From Eonycteris spelaea (lineage: Eukaryota > Chordata > Mammalia > Chiroptera > Pteropodidae): DNA of 64,000 bases. Where the stretch lies: assembly GCA_003508835.1 (NCBI GenBank), contig PUFA01000143.1:4613501-4677500 (forward strand), given 5' to 3'. The notes beneath the pieces were generated by a model. It searched no databases. It had not been told where the DNA came from and saw nothing but the letters and a program-made list of their open reading frames with translations. Shown here one piece after another: positions 10,735 to 22,830 of this stretch. The position numbers were made by a program, and so were the translations under genes. The first letter of the stretch is position 1. Each line of letters starts with the position of its first letter.

Positions 10735-11690
10735 TACTTAACATTTTTAAATAGGTAATACTGTCATAGAGTTTCAAATTTAAAAGTTTAAACAACAAAA
10801 CAGTCTTCTCTCACTCTCGACACTCATTTTCTTCCTCTGCTACAGTCAATTTTTATTTTTAAATATCTTTTCAGAAATAGGTTATGCACCTGTAAGGTAA
10901 ATCCATACATATTCATGTTCTTCTCTTTTTACCTAAATGGTAAAAGTACTATGCACACTATGCTCCTTGTTTCTTTCATGTTATAATGTGTTTTGAAATG
11001 CATTCTCCATTTGTACATAAAACCTGTATTTTTTTATTAACAGTTTTTTTGATGAATGTTTGGTCGTTTCCAAACTTTTGATCTTAAAAACAATATGAAA
11101 AACTCTGTGTATATATCATTTCACATGTGTATTTCTCTATAGGAAATTCCTAGAAATAAAATTGCCAGATCAAAAGGTATATGTATTAGTAACTTCCATG
11201 TAATATTACCAAATTATTTTACAGGGGTTTTATCAATGTCCACCCTCACCAGCAATATAGGAGAATACAGTGACTGATTTCCCTATATGCTCACCTATGC
11301 ATCAAGTTATCTAGCTTTTTTTTTTTTATCTCTAACAATCATAGAAGTGAAACATAATATAACTTTGATATTTATATCATTATGAGAGTTCAAATCTTTT
11401 CCCCAAATGTTTGAAGGCCATTTGCTAGGCATTATTTCTTCTTTCACATTTTCCTACTCTGTTTTTGGCCCATTCCTTATTGATTTGTAACAGTATTATA
11501 TATATTAGAAAAATTAGCATTTGTCTCTGTGTAAAATGTAGTTATTTTCCTCAGCTTCTCTTTTTAAAGAAAATGTTCTTGTGGTGTATTTTTTTCCATA
11601 CAGAAATTTTTATAATTAAAATGTCCAAAAAGTTATTAACTTTTAAATACTTCCTAGGTTATGTGACATACTTTTAAAAGATGTCTTTAT
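10735..11690 (-). mobile_element. Old L1 (L1M4-like), antisense 3' part
   Basis: Antisense old L1 landmarks in order: AGGAAATTCCTAGAAATAAA with ATTGCCAGATCAAAAGGTAT, GTCCACCCTCACCAGCAATA, GGCCCATTCCTTATTGATTT and TTTTTTTCCATACAGAAATT. These are the ORF2 carboxy-terminal coding region and 3'UTR in reverse. No reading frame is intact. Confidence 0.75.
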
Positions 11691-11879
11691 TGTAAGACAT
11701 CTAATTTATTGTAAGACAATTAATAAATAAATATTCCATATTTTTTTCAGGAAATTTTTGGATATGCAAATATATTCACAAGGGAGATATGTACACATAT
11801 ATTCTATGTGAATTTTATTCTGATTATTGGGTGTGAAATGTACAAACATTTTCCAGGGAATGTGTACTATAAAATTTTT

Positions 11880-12480
11880 AAAAATTGTGGTTCAATGTAC
11901 ATAAGATTTGCCACTTTAACCATTTTAAAGTGTACAGTTCGGGGTCATTAAGTATATTAACAATGTATGCAAGTATCTCCACTATCTGGTTTCAGAACTT
12001 TTTTTATCATTCCCCAAAGAAACTCCATATACAGTCACTCCTCATTGACCCATCCCTCCAGCTGCAGGCAAACATCCATCTGCTTTATTGTAGGATTTGC
12101 TTATTCTGGACATTTCATATAAATAGAATCATATAGTATGTGGCTCTTTGTGACTGGCTAGCTTTGTCACTTAGCATAATGGTTTTGATGTTCATATATT
12201 TTGTAGCATGTGTCCATACTGCATCTTTTTTATGGCTAAATTATATTCTATTTATGCATTGACCACATTTTGTTTATCCATTTACCACTGTTGATGGATA
12301 TTTGGCTGTTTCTACCTTTTGGATCTATGAACAGTGCTTCTATGAATATTTATGTACAAGTGTATTTGGAACACTTGTTTTCAGTTCTTCTTGGGTATAT
12401 GCCTGTGAGCAGAATTGCTAGGTCATATGGTAACTATGTGTACCTTATTAAGGAAACCACCAAACTGGTATAGCAGGAAT
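11880..12480 (-). mobile_element. Old L1 (L1M-type), antisense 3' part
   Basis: Starts AATTGTGGTTCAATGTACAT and TTTGCCACTTTAACCATTTT, then TATAAATAGAATCATATAGT, TATGGCTAAATTATATTCTA, CACTGTTGATGGATATTTGG and AGAATTGCTAGGTCATATGG. This is a textbook antisense L1M 3' end ending near AAACCACCAAACTGG. It is a separate copy from the one just upstream because it restarts at the 3' terminus. Confidence 0.85.
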
Positions 12481-13429
12481 TTTCCAAAGCCCTTATTACT
12501 CCCAAATCTCACTCCCTCGCTTTTCCTTTCAAGATTTCAGTATGTTTATTGTTTGCCTCAACTGTTACTGTTTGCTCCAGGTAGCAGTGGCTTGTTCACT
12601 TAGCTTTCAATGTTTTTGAGGAAGCTCTTCCACTTAACCACCAGGCTCTGAGCACTCTGAGTTAGGAAAAACAAAGAGAAACCCTTGCTTCTTTCTTTAT
12701 TCACAACAGACAGACGCAATTCCTTGAGAACAAAGTCTAGTCTGCTTCCTTGGAACCATGTACTCACACTGGGAACGCGAGTTGTCATCTTCAAGTCTAC
12801 CACATCTCAGGAAGGGGAATGAGACTAGAATAAGTTAGACTGTGGTGATGGTCTTCTACCCAGACTCAGTCAATTTTTTCCTGGTTAAGATTTTCCTAAG
12901 ATGTAAACCTATGACTATCACCCAGAGTTAAGTAAGGCTGATCTGACATTTTTTTGTCAGAGTTTTTGATGTTTTGGGGGAGGGACAGACTCCTAGAATT
13001 TTCCATACTGCCGTTTTTCTCTGTATAAGTTTCCTAAAACTCAAATAATTTCTGTTCTGAAGTCCTAGACTAAAGCAAAGTGCATATCTTGCCCTGGATT
13101 GGCTGATGAGTATCCGCCATCCCTCTGCCCATGGTACCTTTATAGTTACTTTGATAACTTCTCCATATCAGATAACAGGCATGGGTTTTTAATCACATTC
13201 CTCAGAGTTTATGTATGAGGACCCTGAGACTATAATTTATTATCAGTAAGACTTAAGCTCAAGTTCTGGGTTTTCCTTTTATAATCTCTTTACCTTTCTT
13301 AGTCTGTTTTCTATAGTGCAAGGTTAATATTCCTAGGTGTAGTTCCAGTCATGACATTTACCTACACAAAGCTTTTAATAACTTTTTAAAAAGGAGAGAA
13401 AGATGGATGACTTGTCATACTAGATATTG
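12481..13429. other. Unassigned intergenic DNA
   Basis: No gene or repeat recognised. A G-rich spot TTTGGGGGAGGGAC lies near 12975. Confidence 0.4.
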
Positions 13430-14437
13430 AAATGATCCAGGTATTATGGAGATTAAGACATTTTACCTGTGGCTGAGAAATAGGCAGAAATTAGCAAAGC
13501 AGCATAGACAGTGCAAAAGAGAGTTAAGTGCATGTACAAGTTTTGTATGATAAGTTTGCCTTTCAAATCTGTGGGGAAACATATAAGAGAGCAAGATCCA
13601 TACTTATTACAGATGGATTCAAGACTCATGTAGAGAGAGTCAAGTACTAGAAATAAACACAATGTCAAGTTACATGGTCCTGGGGAGGCAAAGGAATTTC
13701 TAAGGATAACTCTTAAGGCAGAAATCATAAAGGAAATAAATTTATGTGTTTGAATTTTAAAAAGGGGGATAACTTTTACATGGTAAAATAATATTAAAAT
13801 TAAAAGGCCAATTACAAACTGTGAAACATATTTGTATCATATATCAGAAAAAGATTTTATATGTAGATGTAGAAAAAGGTCTCAGATATAGATAGGCATA
13901 AATATTAAATATACATAATCAAAATATATATTTACATGTGCATATGAGAAGTAAAAGACAAATTAACTATTAGAAAAATTGGTTAATTCACAAAAGAGGA
14001 AAAACAAAGTCCAATAAACATTAGTAATGAAAGAAATGTAAAAATATGTATAGAAATGAAATTTGTTTCCCTACATCAAATGAAAGAAATAGAATGTTAA
14101 TGTCCTGTATTTGTGAGAAGGTAGCTCATATCTCTACCACTAGGAGTGTTGTTATAAATTGGTACAATTTTGCTGAAGGATAATAAGATTAGATGCATCA
14201 AAGACCTTAACATATTTACATTATTTTACCTGGTACTTCATACTTATAAATTATATTACAAGTAAATAATTATTGATATGTGCACAGATTTAGCTATGAT
14301 GATGTCAACTGTGTTGCAAAATTATTATTGTATAGAAAATTTGAATAATCCTTAAAGTTGAACAATTAGGGTTTAGTTGGATCAACTGTGAAACAAACAT
14401 GCAATGGGATACTATCCATTCAATAAAAATGATATTG
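13430..14437 (+). mobile_element. Old L1 (L1M4/HAL1-like), sense, ORF2 remnant, left part
   Basis: Sense-oriented decayed ORF2: TGGGGAGGCAAAGGAATTTC followed by GGCAGAAATCATAAAGGAAA matches the L1M4 segment before the carboxy terminus, followed by AATTCACAAAAGAGGAAAAA, AGTGTTGTTATAAATTGGTA and CAATGGGATACTATCCATTC. The older element continues after the nested insertion at 14738. Many stops and indels. Confidence 0.75.
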
Positions 14438-14737
14438 TTTATTAGACTCACAAATACAGAGGAAAAAAATGGTGATGGCCATAGGGGCAAGGGTTTTTGG
14501 GGCTGGAAGAATGGGGTAAAGGGTTAAAGAAGTACAAAGTACTTCATAGACTGTTACAGGGCATGGGGAGCATGGCATAGGGAATGCAGTTAGCATTTAT
14601 GTAATGGCTAGGTGGAGAGCAAGAACATAGAAAGAGCAATTAGGGGGATCTTTTTATAAACTATATAAATGTCTAACCAATGTACTGTATACTTGAAACT
14701 AATAATAAAATAAAAGTAAAAACATAACAAATATATA
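14438..14737 (+). mobile_element. Younger L1 3' end nested in the older L1
   Basis: About 300 bp of L1 3' terminus: starts in the ORF2 end (TTTATTAGACTCACAAATAC), then the G-rich 3'UTR (AAGGGTTTTTGGGGCTGGAA), then CCAATGTACTGTATACTTGA and an A-rich tail. It is flanked by exact 13-bp target-site duplications AAAAATGATATTG at 14425-14437 and 14738-14750, which proves insertion into the older L1. Confidence 0.85.
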
Positions 14738-15070
14738 AAAAATGATATTGCTTATGTGTTCTTATTGAAATAGATGTTCACAGTACAGTGTGAAAAAATG
14801 TAGGTTACAAAATATTCTGAGATTACAAGACCAATTTTTATAAAGTATATACATATTTATGTGTACTATTAAGTATATAAGATAGTATATTAACACATAC
14901 TGTTAAGTAAATACATAGAAAACTGGAAAAGTCAACTATAAAATACATTAAAATGGACGCTATCTGAATGTTGTAGTTATGATTATATTCTTCTTAGCTT
15001 TTGCTAACTCATATCTTCTAATTATTTTACCATATGTATTTATTGCATAACAAACCAAAGAATAAGTGTT
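14738..15070 (+). mobile_element. Old L1 (L1M4/HAL1-like), sense, right part (3'UTR)
   Basis: Resumes the older element after the nested insertion: TATTCTTCTTAGCTTTTGCT and ATATGTATTTATTGCATAAC resemble the L1M4 3'UTR end (TTCTTCTTAGCTTTGCTTT...GTATTACTTTTATAA). The end near the A-rich AAAAAAATAAAA at 15075 is approximate. Confidence 0.65.
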
Positions 15071-15199
15071 TATTAAAAAAATAAAATTCTGATAACTTTC
15101 TACTCTCTGTGAATTAAGTAAAAATTCCCAAGACTGTCAATGAAAACTTACTGCAATGTGTCTCCAAACTATATTTTCAATTTTATTGTTTACTGGTTT

Positions 15200-15456
15200 C
15201 CTATACAATGAAATCAGATCATATTACCTCTCTGATTAAAATCTTCAGTGGTTACCCATCACAGAATTGAATTTACCTCAACCTTCTGTACAGATTTGAT
15301 GTCATCTGTCTTCCTCTCACTCCACCTTATCTTGAGCAAGTCTTTCATTCTCCCTATTTTACCACTAACCTGACTGCTGTCAGGTTGCACGAGTTGATGG
15401 AGTTCCTTCCCCACAAAGAGCTCCACTCTTGATGTACCTGCTTTCTACTAATTCTT
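15200..15456 (+). mobile_element. L2 LINE, sense, left part (split by L1)
   Basis: AAATCAGATCATATTACCTC and CAGTGGTTACCCATCACAGA (consensus AATCTGATCATGTCACTCCC...CAATGGCTTCCCATTGC), then CACTCCACCTTATCTTGAGC. The last 12 bases, 15445-15456, are the left copy of the target-site duplication of the L1 that interrupts it. Confidence 0.65.
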
Positions 15457-18265
15457 TTTTTAAAAATTGGCATGTAATTGGCTTACAATATTCTATTAGT
15501 TTCAGATATGCATCATAGTGATTTGATATTTGTATACATTACAAAATAATTCCCATGATAAGTCTAGTAACCACCTGTAACCATATAGAGTTATCAAAAT
15601 ATTATTGACTATATTCCCTATGCTGTACATTACATTTCCATGACTTATTTGTTTTATAACTGTAAGTTTGTATTTCTTAATCCTCTTCACCTATTTTGCC
15701 CACCTTCCAACCTCTCTCCTTTCTGATTTATTTTCTGTATTGTAAGTCTGTTTTTGTTTTGTAATATTTGTTCATTTGTTTTATTTTTTAGGTTCCACAT
15801 ATAAGTAAAATCATACAGTATTTGTCTTTCTTTATCTGACTTATTTCACTTACCATAATGCCCTAGAGGTTCATCCATGTTGTTGCAAATGGCAAGATTT
15901 CATTATATTTTATTTTATTTCATGTCTTCTTTATCCATTCATATATTGAAAGATACTTAAGTTGTTTTAATTTTAATATTTTAGCTATTGTAAATAATGC
16001 TGAAATGAATACAAGGGTGCATATATCTCTTTGAATTAGTGTTTTTGTTTTTCAGATAAATCCCCAGAAATTGAACCACTGAATCATATGGTAGTTCTAT
16101 TTTTAATTTTTGAGGAACCTCTGTACTATTTTCCACAGTGACTGCATCATTTTACATTCCCATCAAGAGTGTATGAGGGCTCCCTTTTCTCCACAGTCTT
16201 GTCAACACTTGTTAGTTGTTGTCTTTTTGATAATAGTCATCTTACAGGTGTAAGTGATATCTCACTGTGGTTTTGACTTACATTTTCTTGATGACTTTAG
16301 TGATGTTGAGTATCTATTCATATATCTGTTGGACATCTGTATGCATTTTTTGGAAAAATATCTATTCAAGTCCTCTGCCCATTTTTTAATCAGGTTGTAT
16401 TTTGATATTAAGTCATGCAAGTTCTTTACATATTTTGGATATAAACTCTTTATAATATGTATGATTTACAAATATCTTCTCTCACTCAGAAGGTTGCCTT
16501 TTCATGTTGTTTATAGTTTCTTTCACTGTGTAAAAGCCTTTGTTTTTTGTTTGTTGCCTCCGCTTGAGGAGATGTCCAAAAAAATAAAAATATAAAGTAT
16601 TTCTAAGACCCTTGTCAAAGTGCTTACTACCTATGTTTTTTTTTTCTAGGAGTTTTATGTTTTCAGGTTTTATATTCAAGTCTTTAATCCATTTTGAATT
16701 TTTGTATATGGTGTTAAATAGTGGTCTAGTTTTATTGTGTTGCATGAAGCTTCCAGTTTTACCAAAACCATTTATTAAAGAGACGGTCTTTTCCTCATTG
16801 TATGTTCTTGCTTCTTTTGTCATAGACTAATTGATCACATACACATGAGTTTATTTCTGGATTCTCTACTCTATTCCATTAATTTGTGTGTCTACATTTG
16901 GGCCAGTACCATACTGTTTTGATTACTATAATTTTTGTAGTATAGTTTAAAGTCAGAAAAATGATACTCTCATCTCTGTTCTTCTTTCTCAAGATTGGTT
17001 TGGCTATTTGGGATCTTTTGTGGTTCCTTATAGATTTTAGTATTCTTTGCTCTAGTTCTGTGAAAATTACCATTGTTATTTTGATGGAGATTGCATTGAA
17101 TCTGTAGATTGCTTTTGGTAGTGTGAACATTTTAACAATATTAATTCTCCCAGTTCATGAATCCGGTATATCTTTCCATTTATTTGTATCATCTTCAATT
17201 TCTTTCATTGATGTCTTATCATTTTCAGATGTCTTATCATTTCACCTCCTTGGTTAAATTTCTTCCTAAGTATTTTTTTTTTGATGCAATTGTAAATGGG
17301 ATTGTTTTTTTAAATGCTCATTCTGATAGCTCATTATTAGTGTGTGGAAACTCAACCCATTTTGTATTCTGCAACTTCACTGAATTCATTTGTTAGTTCG
17401 AATACTTTTTTGGTGACATTTGAAATTTTCTATATACACTATCCTGTCATCTGCAAATAGTGACTCTTTTACCTCTTTCTTTCCGACTGTCATGACTTCT
17501 ATTTTTTTTTTCTTACCTCATTCCTGTGATTAGGACTTTCAATGCTATGTTGAATAAAAGTGGAAAGTGCTGGCATCCTTGTCTTATTCCTGATCCTAAA
17601 GAAAATACTCTTAACTTCATCATTGAATATGATGTTAGCTGTGGTTTTGTCTTATGAAGCCTTTATTATGTTAAGGTACATTTTTTTCCATAACCACTTT
17701 GTTGAGGGTATTTATCAAAAACTGATGCTGAATTTTGCAGATGCTTTTTCTGCATCTATTGAGTTGATTATATGATTTATGTCCTTTGTTTTGTTAATGT
17801 GGCATATATGTTGATTGATTTGCAGATGTTAACCATCATTGCATCTTGGAATAAATCCCACTTGATCATGATGTATAAACTCTTTAATGTATTGTTGAAT
17901 TAGTTAATATTTTGTTGAGAATTTTTACATCTATGTTTGTTAGGGGTATTGACCTGTAATTTTTTTTTTTGTATCGGGGTAGTGCTGGCCTCATAAAATG
18001 AGTTTGGAAATGTTCCCAATTCTTCAAGTTTTTGAAATAATTTGAGAAGTATAGGTATTAATTTTTTTAAGTGTTCGATAGAATGTACCTGTTAAGCCTT
18101 CTGGTCCTGGACTTTTGTTTTTGGGGAGTTTTAAAATTCCTGATTCAATATCATTATCTATAATCAGTCTATTCAAAGTTTTATTTTTATAATTCAGACT
18201 TGGAAAATTGTGTTTTTAGGAATTTATCCATTTCTCCTAGATTTTCCAATTTATTGGTTATAATC
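15457..18265 (-). mobile_element. 5'-truncated L1, antisense, 2.8 kb, inserted in L2
   Basis: Minus-strand L1 from poly(T) at the left (3' tail) through the 3'UTR and back into ORF2 just upstream of the reverse-transcriptase domain. Broken ORF2 stretches are readable: the carboxy-terminal SKWIKDLNIKPENIKLLEK region (within 16482-16823) and LPKAIYRFNAISIKI (within 16879-17130). The RT catalytic FADD motif can still be read in reverse at 17443-17460. The 12-bp target-site duplication CTACTAAWTCTT is at 15445-15456 and 18266-18277 with one mismatch, and the cut site TCTT/AA fits L1 endonuclease preference. Many stops, so inactive. Confidence 0.9.
16482..17130 (-). pseudogene. Broken L1 ORF2 (carboxy-terminal part)
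   Basis: Two open stretches on the minus strand (16879-17130 and 16482-16823) match the L1 ORF2 protein after the RT domain: NHKRSQIAKPILRKKN, then TVWYWPK, then KWIKDLNIKPENIKLLEK and the terminal FYTVKETINNMKRQP. They are in different frames and separated by stops. Part of the L1 at 15457-18265; no function is expected. Confidence 0.85.
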
Positions 18266-18575
18266 CTACTAAATCTTAATGTGACTTCCTTGAAGATGCC
18301 CCCTATACACCCAACTTTACCCTCTTTTACCCACTCTAATGTTTTCTTTCATCACAATCTGTTATTTTTATTTAGAGCAGCTATTTAATACAATCATTGT
18401 TACATATTTATTAGTAAGCTGAATTGAATAGTATGTCTCCCTCATTAGATTTTGCTTCATGCGGTCAGGGACCCACATCAGTTTTTCTTCACTACTCTAT
18501 AGATAGTGCTTATAATAGTGCCTGATACATGATAGGAACTTCCACATTTATTGACTTCATGAGTGAATTAACATG
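18266..18575 (+). mobile_element. L2 LINE, sense, right part (3' end)
   Basis: Continues the L2 interrupted at 15456: AATGTGACTTCCTTGAAGAT, then GTCTCCCTCATTAGATTTTG, CGGTCAGGGACCCACATCAG and AGTGCCTGATACATGATAGG, the classic L2 3' terminus. First 12 bases are the right target-site copy. Confidence 0.8.
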
Positions 18576-19015
18576 CTTACTTTAGTCAGACATACACAGC
18601 ACTGTGAGTATACATTATAGTTTCATAACTGTATGTTTTACTCATATTATTTCTCTCATCTCTGCCTAGAAAAATAGTCTATATTTCATAGTCTATTGAA
18701 ATTTCATTTCTCCTACTAATTTTTTTTTTCTGAATGGTAGAATGTGTTGTCATTACAGAAAAGTAAACACTGAACAAAGATAAAACTCTTTTAGGATGAA
18801 GAGTGGACAATTATTGCTCGAAAGGAAGGAAAAATGAAGAGTTATTATGAAGATGTTAATTCTAAGATATCTGTAGAACATGTAACCCACAAAAAGGCAG
18901 AAAGTCCCTAGAGTATAGAGGAGAGGTTAGAGGAATGATGGAGATGTGAGGGTCACTGCAAAGTGAAGTTTGCTGCAGCCTATGGGGTGGGTGAAATAAT
19001 AAAGGTAGAAGTAAA

Positions 19016-19048
19016 AAAACAACAACAACAACAACAACAAAACAACCA
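19016..19048 (+). repeat. (CAA)n simple repeat
   Basis: About eight AAC/CAA units preceded by a short A run, seen directly. Confidence 0.9.
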
Positions 19049-19219
19049 ACTAAAACAAATGTGTTAGACAAAGAGGTAAAATTTCTAAGGTAGATGAAAG
19101 AATTGTGAGTGAGCAAGACAAGAATAGTAAATTATCTGCCAGTGCAATTGCAAAACCAAGCAAGACTGATGAGAGAGATAGGGGAGAGAGCCTTACACAA
19201 ATAGATTTTGCAACTTAGG

Positions 19220-20450
19220 TGAAATGGACCTATTTCTTAAAAAGCAATAAACTACCCTAATTCATTTAATATTAAATAGATAATTTAAATAACATATAGC
19301 TATTAAGAAAATTGAATTTATAATTTAATTTCTGACAAATAAACCTCAAGAATAGTGATTTCACTGGATAATTCAACTAAATGTTTAAAGATTAATTAAT
19401 ATTAATTCTATAAAAGGTTTCCAGAATATGAAAGAGAAAGGAACACTTCCCAATCCATTTTAAAGAACTAGTGTTACCATAATACTAAAACCAAAAAGAG
19501 TACAAAAAAGAAACTTATTTACCATTATTTCCTATGAATACAGATGTAAAATTTTTAACGAAATAATGGGAAATAGAATTTGTCAATGTATTAAAAAATT
19601 GTAATCTGTCATCAAGTGGGTTTTATTTTAGGGATGGTTCAAAATTTTTAAAAAATCAATCAATTCATTCTACATTATTAATAGAAAAAAACACAATATC
19701 ATATAACTTGATCATATAAAAATTTACAAAATTTAACACTAACTAATGATAAACAAAACTTTCAGAAAAATAGGAAAAGAGGAAAATTCCATCAACTTGA
19801 TAAAGAGTATGAACAAAAGACCTACAGCTAACATTATATTTGATTGTGAAATACTGAATGTTTTATACCTAAGATAGGGAACAAGACAAGATGTTCATTC
19901 TGAATGCTTTCATTCAACTTAATGGTAGAAGTTCTATCCATACACCTATCATTTGCATTCCTGGGCATTTGTCTTAGAGAAACAAAGACTAATATTCACA
20001 CAAAAAATTCTATACAAGAATGTTCATAGCACCCTACCCTGGTTTGTAATAACAACAAACTTAAAAAATTCCAGATGTCTTTTAATGAGTGAATCATTAA
20101 ACAAAGTATGGCACATCAATACCATGGAATACCACTTAGTAATACAAAAGAACTGACTATTGATACATACATCAGTCATAATGAATCCCCATGGAATTAT
20201 GCTGAATGAAAATAACCAATCTGAAAAGATTACACACTACTTCACATCTTGAAGTGACAAAATTACAGGAATAGAGAACAGATTAGTGTTTGTTGAGGAT
20301 TAAGGAGGTACAAGGTATGGGAGGTAAGTAGGTGTATGGCTATAAAATGTCAATATGAGGTATCCTGTGGTAATGAAAGTGTTCTGTATCTGTACCTGGA
20401 TATTATCAATGTTGATATCCTGGCTGTGATATCATATAAGGGTAATCTAA
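19220..20450 (+). mobile_element. Old L1, sense, decayed ORF2 and 3' part
   Basis: Reads as a heavily decayed ORF2: CAGAATATGAAAGAGAAAGG, AATCCATTTTAAAGAACTAG, the TAATGATAAACAAAACTTTC segment, then TACAAGAATGTTCATAGCAC, AGATGTCTTTTAATGAGTGA, TATGGCACATCAATACCATG-GAATACC and ATGAATCCCCATGGAATTAT, followed by a 3'UTR-like part ending near 20440. An internal gap near 19920-19950 skips the RT-thumb to tail interval. Inactive. Confidence 0.75.
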
Positions 20451-21214
20451 ATAGAAGAGACAAGGATCTCTCCATATTACTTCTAACAACTGCATATGAA
20501 TATAAAAATATTTAAAAATAAAAATTTTATTTAAAAATAATATATAAATCTTTATAAATGTATTAGGGAAATGACCCTGAGCATTGACATAGCAGAACTT
20601 TGGACAAAGTGATTTGGTCAATTTATCCTGAGAAGTTGAAAGTAGATTGTACTAAAGAACATATTAATAAAGGAAGCCAAATATTAGATTCACAAAGGTG
20701 TTGTTGGCCAATTTTAATATAAATCTCACTTTTTTTTTCTGTTGGTCAAGGATCATCCCTTCCTTTCCTTCAAGTAAAGATTCCATCATGGTCCCTTTAT
20801 CTCTTTGATGCAGGGGGAGGAATATAAAGATTTTATAATAGCCACCTTTTTCATCTACCCTTCAGTTATTGCCCATGCTTTTTATGAATCAAGAAAGGTG
20901 TAAAATGGAGTTTGCAAGTAAATGGGGAAAATGTTAATAAAAGTAAATATAAAAACAGGCAGTAGGAACTGGAATGTTGAATAGTATCTAAAAGAACAAT
21001 AATAGAAGTGAGAGTTCTTATAGAAAGGTACATATACACTATTCTAAGTATATATTCTCAATACAGAAGTGTGCTGTGTGTGTGTAATAGATATTCATTG
21101 TTGGTGGAATAAGTGTTTTCTTATAATAATCACAAAAGTGACATCAACAATTACTTTTTGAAGGAACTCTTATTGTGTGCAAAATAATGCTGTAAGTGTA
21201 ACCTTTACATAAGA
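20451..21214. other. Unassigned intergenic DNA
   Basis: AT-rich, nothing nameable. Contains a short purely A/T patch at about 20510-20545. Confidence 0.4.
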
Positions 21215-21420
21215 ACGACAGCCAACATTTATTTAGAGTTCATTATATTCCAGGTACTATTTAAGGCTTTGCACTATTTACCTTTTAGTCTTTACAACAA
21301 TACCATGAGGTAAGCATTATTATTATTTTCATTTTATAGATAAGGACACTGAGGCATAAAGAGATTGAGATACTTGCCAAAAGTAACTGAATTAGTAAGA
21401 GGTAGAGGAGAGTTGAATTT
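21215..21420 (-). mobile_element. MIR SINE, nearly complete, antisense
   Basis: Good antisense MIR: TTATTTAGAGTTCATTATAT, CTATTTACCTTTTAGTCTTT, ACAATACCATGAGGTAAGCA, TTATTATTTTCATTTTATAG and GACACTGAGGCATAAAGAGA, ending with AAGAGGTAGAGGAGAGTTGA. Confidence 0.85.
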
Positions 21421-22214
21421 AGCAGCACTTTTAGAGATTTTAGAGAAGTCTTTCACTTATTTTAGTAGTCTGTAGAATCTGATATGGTGCGAGTTGAGAT
21501 TTTGTCTTTAAGATAGATCTTAGTGTGGGATTTGGTTTGTAGACTCCTACAGGTGGCTTTGTGTTTATTTAGTATTAGCATTAGCCCTCTTCCTGCTTTA
21601 AGAACCGTCATTTCTCAGTAGCTGTCCTCAAAGCACATCTATTTAAATATATACTGATACACAGAGTTCTTTGTCTGAAGAAAAGGATGTAAAAGTCAAA
21701 ATACTTTTCCTGCCAACTATTGGGTTGATCAGCATGGAATATATTATATTTTAGGATACAATTTAGAATTGTGAGTTATTTCCTCTCTCTCTCTCGTTTA
21801 CCATCCCCTGGTTGCTGAACGAACACTTTTTCTTCTTATTTAAAGGAAGTGTTTCCTGTGCAACTGTGTCCCACTTTTACAACATTTCCACAAGACCACC
21901 TGCATTACTCCCATCACGTCTTTCTTTCCTGAATGTGAGTCCCAAGTCTCCTAGAGTGGCATTCTTTTCACATAAATGATCCAATCATTTTTTTCATAGG
22001 ACTTCTGTGCAAATGGGGCAGCTCCATTTTAGAGAAGAGAAAAAAAAGAGATATTTCTTGAACCCTTTGCCCTACTTAGAAACTCATTAAGAACTTTTTT
22101 TTGTAATGAATTTATTTTATTATTTAAAATAAAATAAACTTGAACCATTATATTTACTTGTCATACAAGTAAGATTAAAACTAGACTATCAAGTTGTACA
22201 TAGAATTAGAAACA

Positions 22215-22830
22215 TTTTTCTTATTTATTGTAATACTTTTTAAAATTAGTTTAGGTATACAGTACATTGGTTAGACACTTATGTAGTTTAGGAAATGTTC
22301 CCCCTGATAATTCTATCACCCATTTGGTTCTACACACAGCCATTACAATACTATTGACTATATTTCCTATGCTGTACTCTTCTTCTCCATGACTGATTTT
22401 TAACTACTAATTTGTATTTCTTCCAGCATTCACCTTTTTCTTCCAGCCCCTGGACTCCCATCCCTTCTGGCAGTTACCAGATTTTCCTCCATATCTGTGA
22501 GTCTGTTTTTGTTTAGTTTGTTCCTTTCATTCCTTAGATTCCACATATAAATGAAATCATATGGTATTTATCTTTGTCTGACATATTTCACTCAGAATTA
22601 TAAACCTCTAGGTTCATCTCTGTCATTGCAAATGGTACAGTTTCATTTTTTATGGCTGAGTAATATTCCATTGTTTATATAAATCATAACTTCTTTATCT
22701 AATTATCTATTCATGGGCAATTAGGTTGTTTCCTCATTTGGCTGTTGTGAATAGCACTGCCGTGAATACAGGGTGCATAGATCTTTACAAATTTTTTTTC
22801 TGGATGATCCTGTGTGTTAAAGGCACTAGC
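22215..22830 (-). mobile_element. 5'-truncated L1 3' end, antisense
   Basis: Landmarks in order: TTAGTTTAGGTATACAGTAC, TATTGACTATATTTCCTATG, AATTTGTATTTCTTCCAGCA, TTCCACATATAAATGAAATC, TATGGCTGAGTAATATTCCA and TGGCTGTTGTGAATAGCACT. Less diverged than the L1M copies at 7-12 kb. No clear target-site duplication found by eye. Confidence 0.85.
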
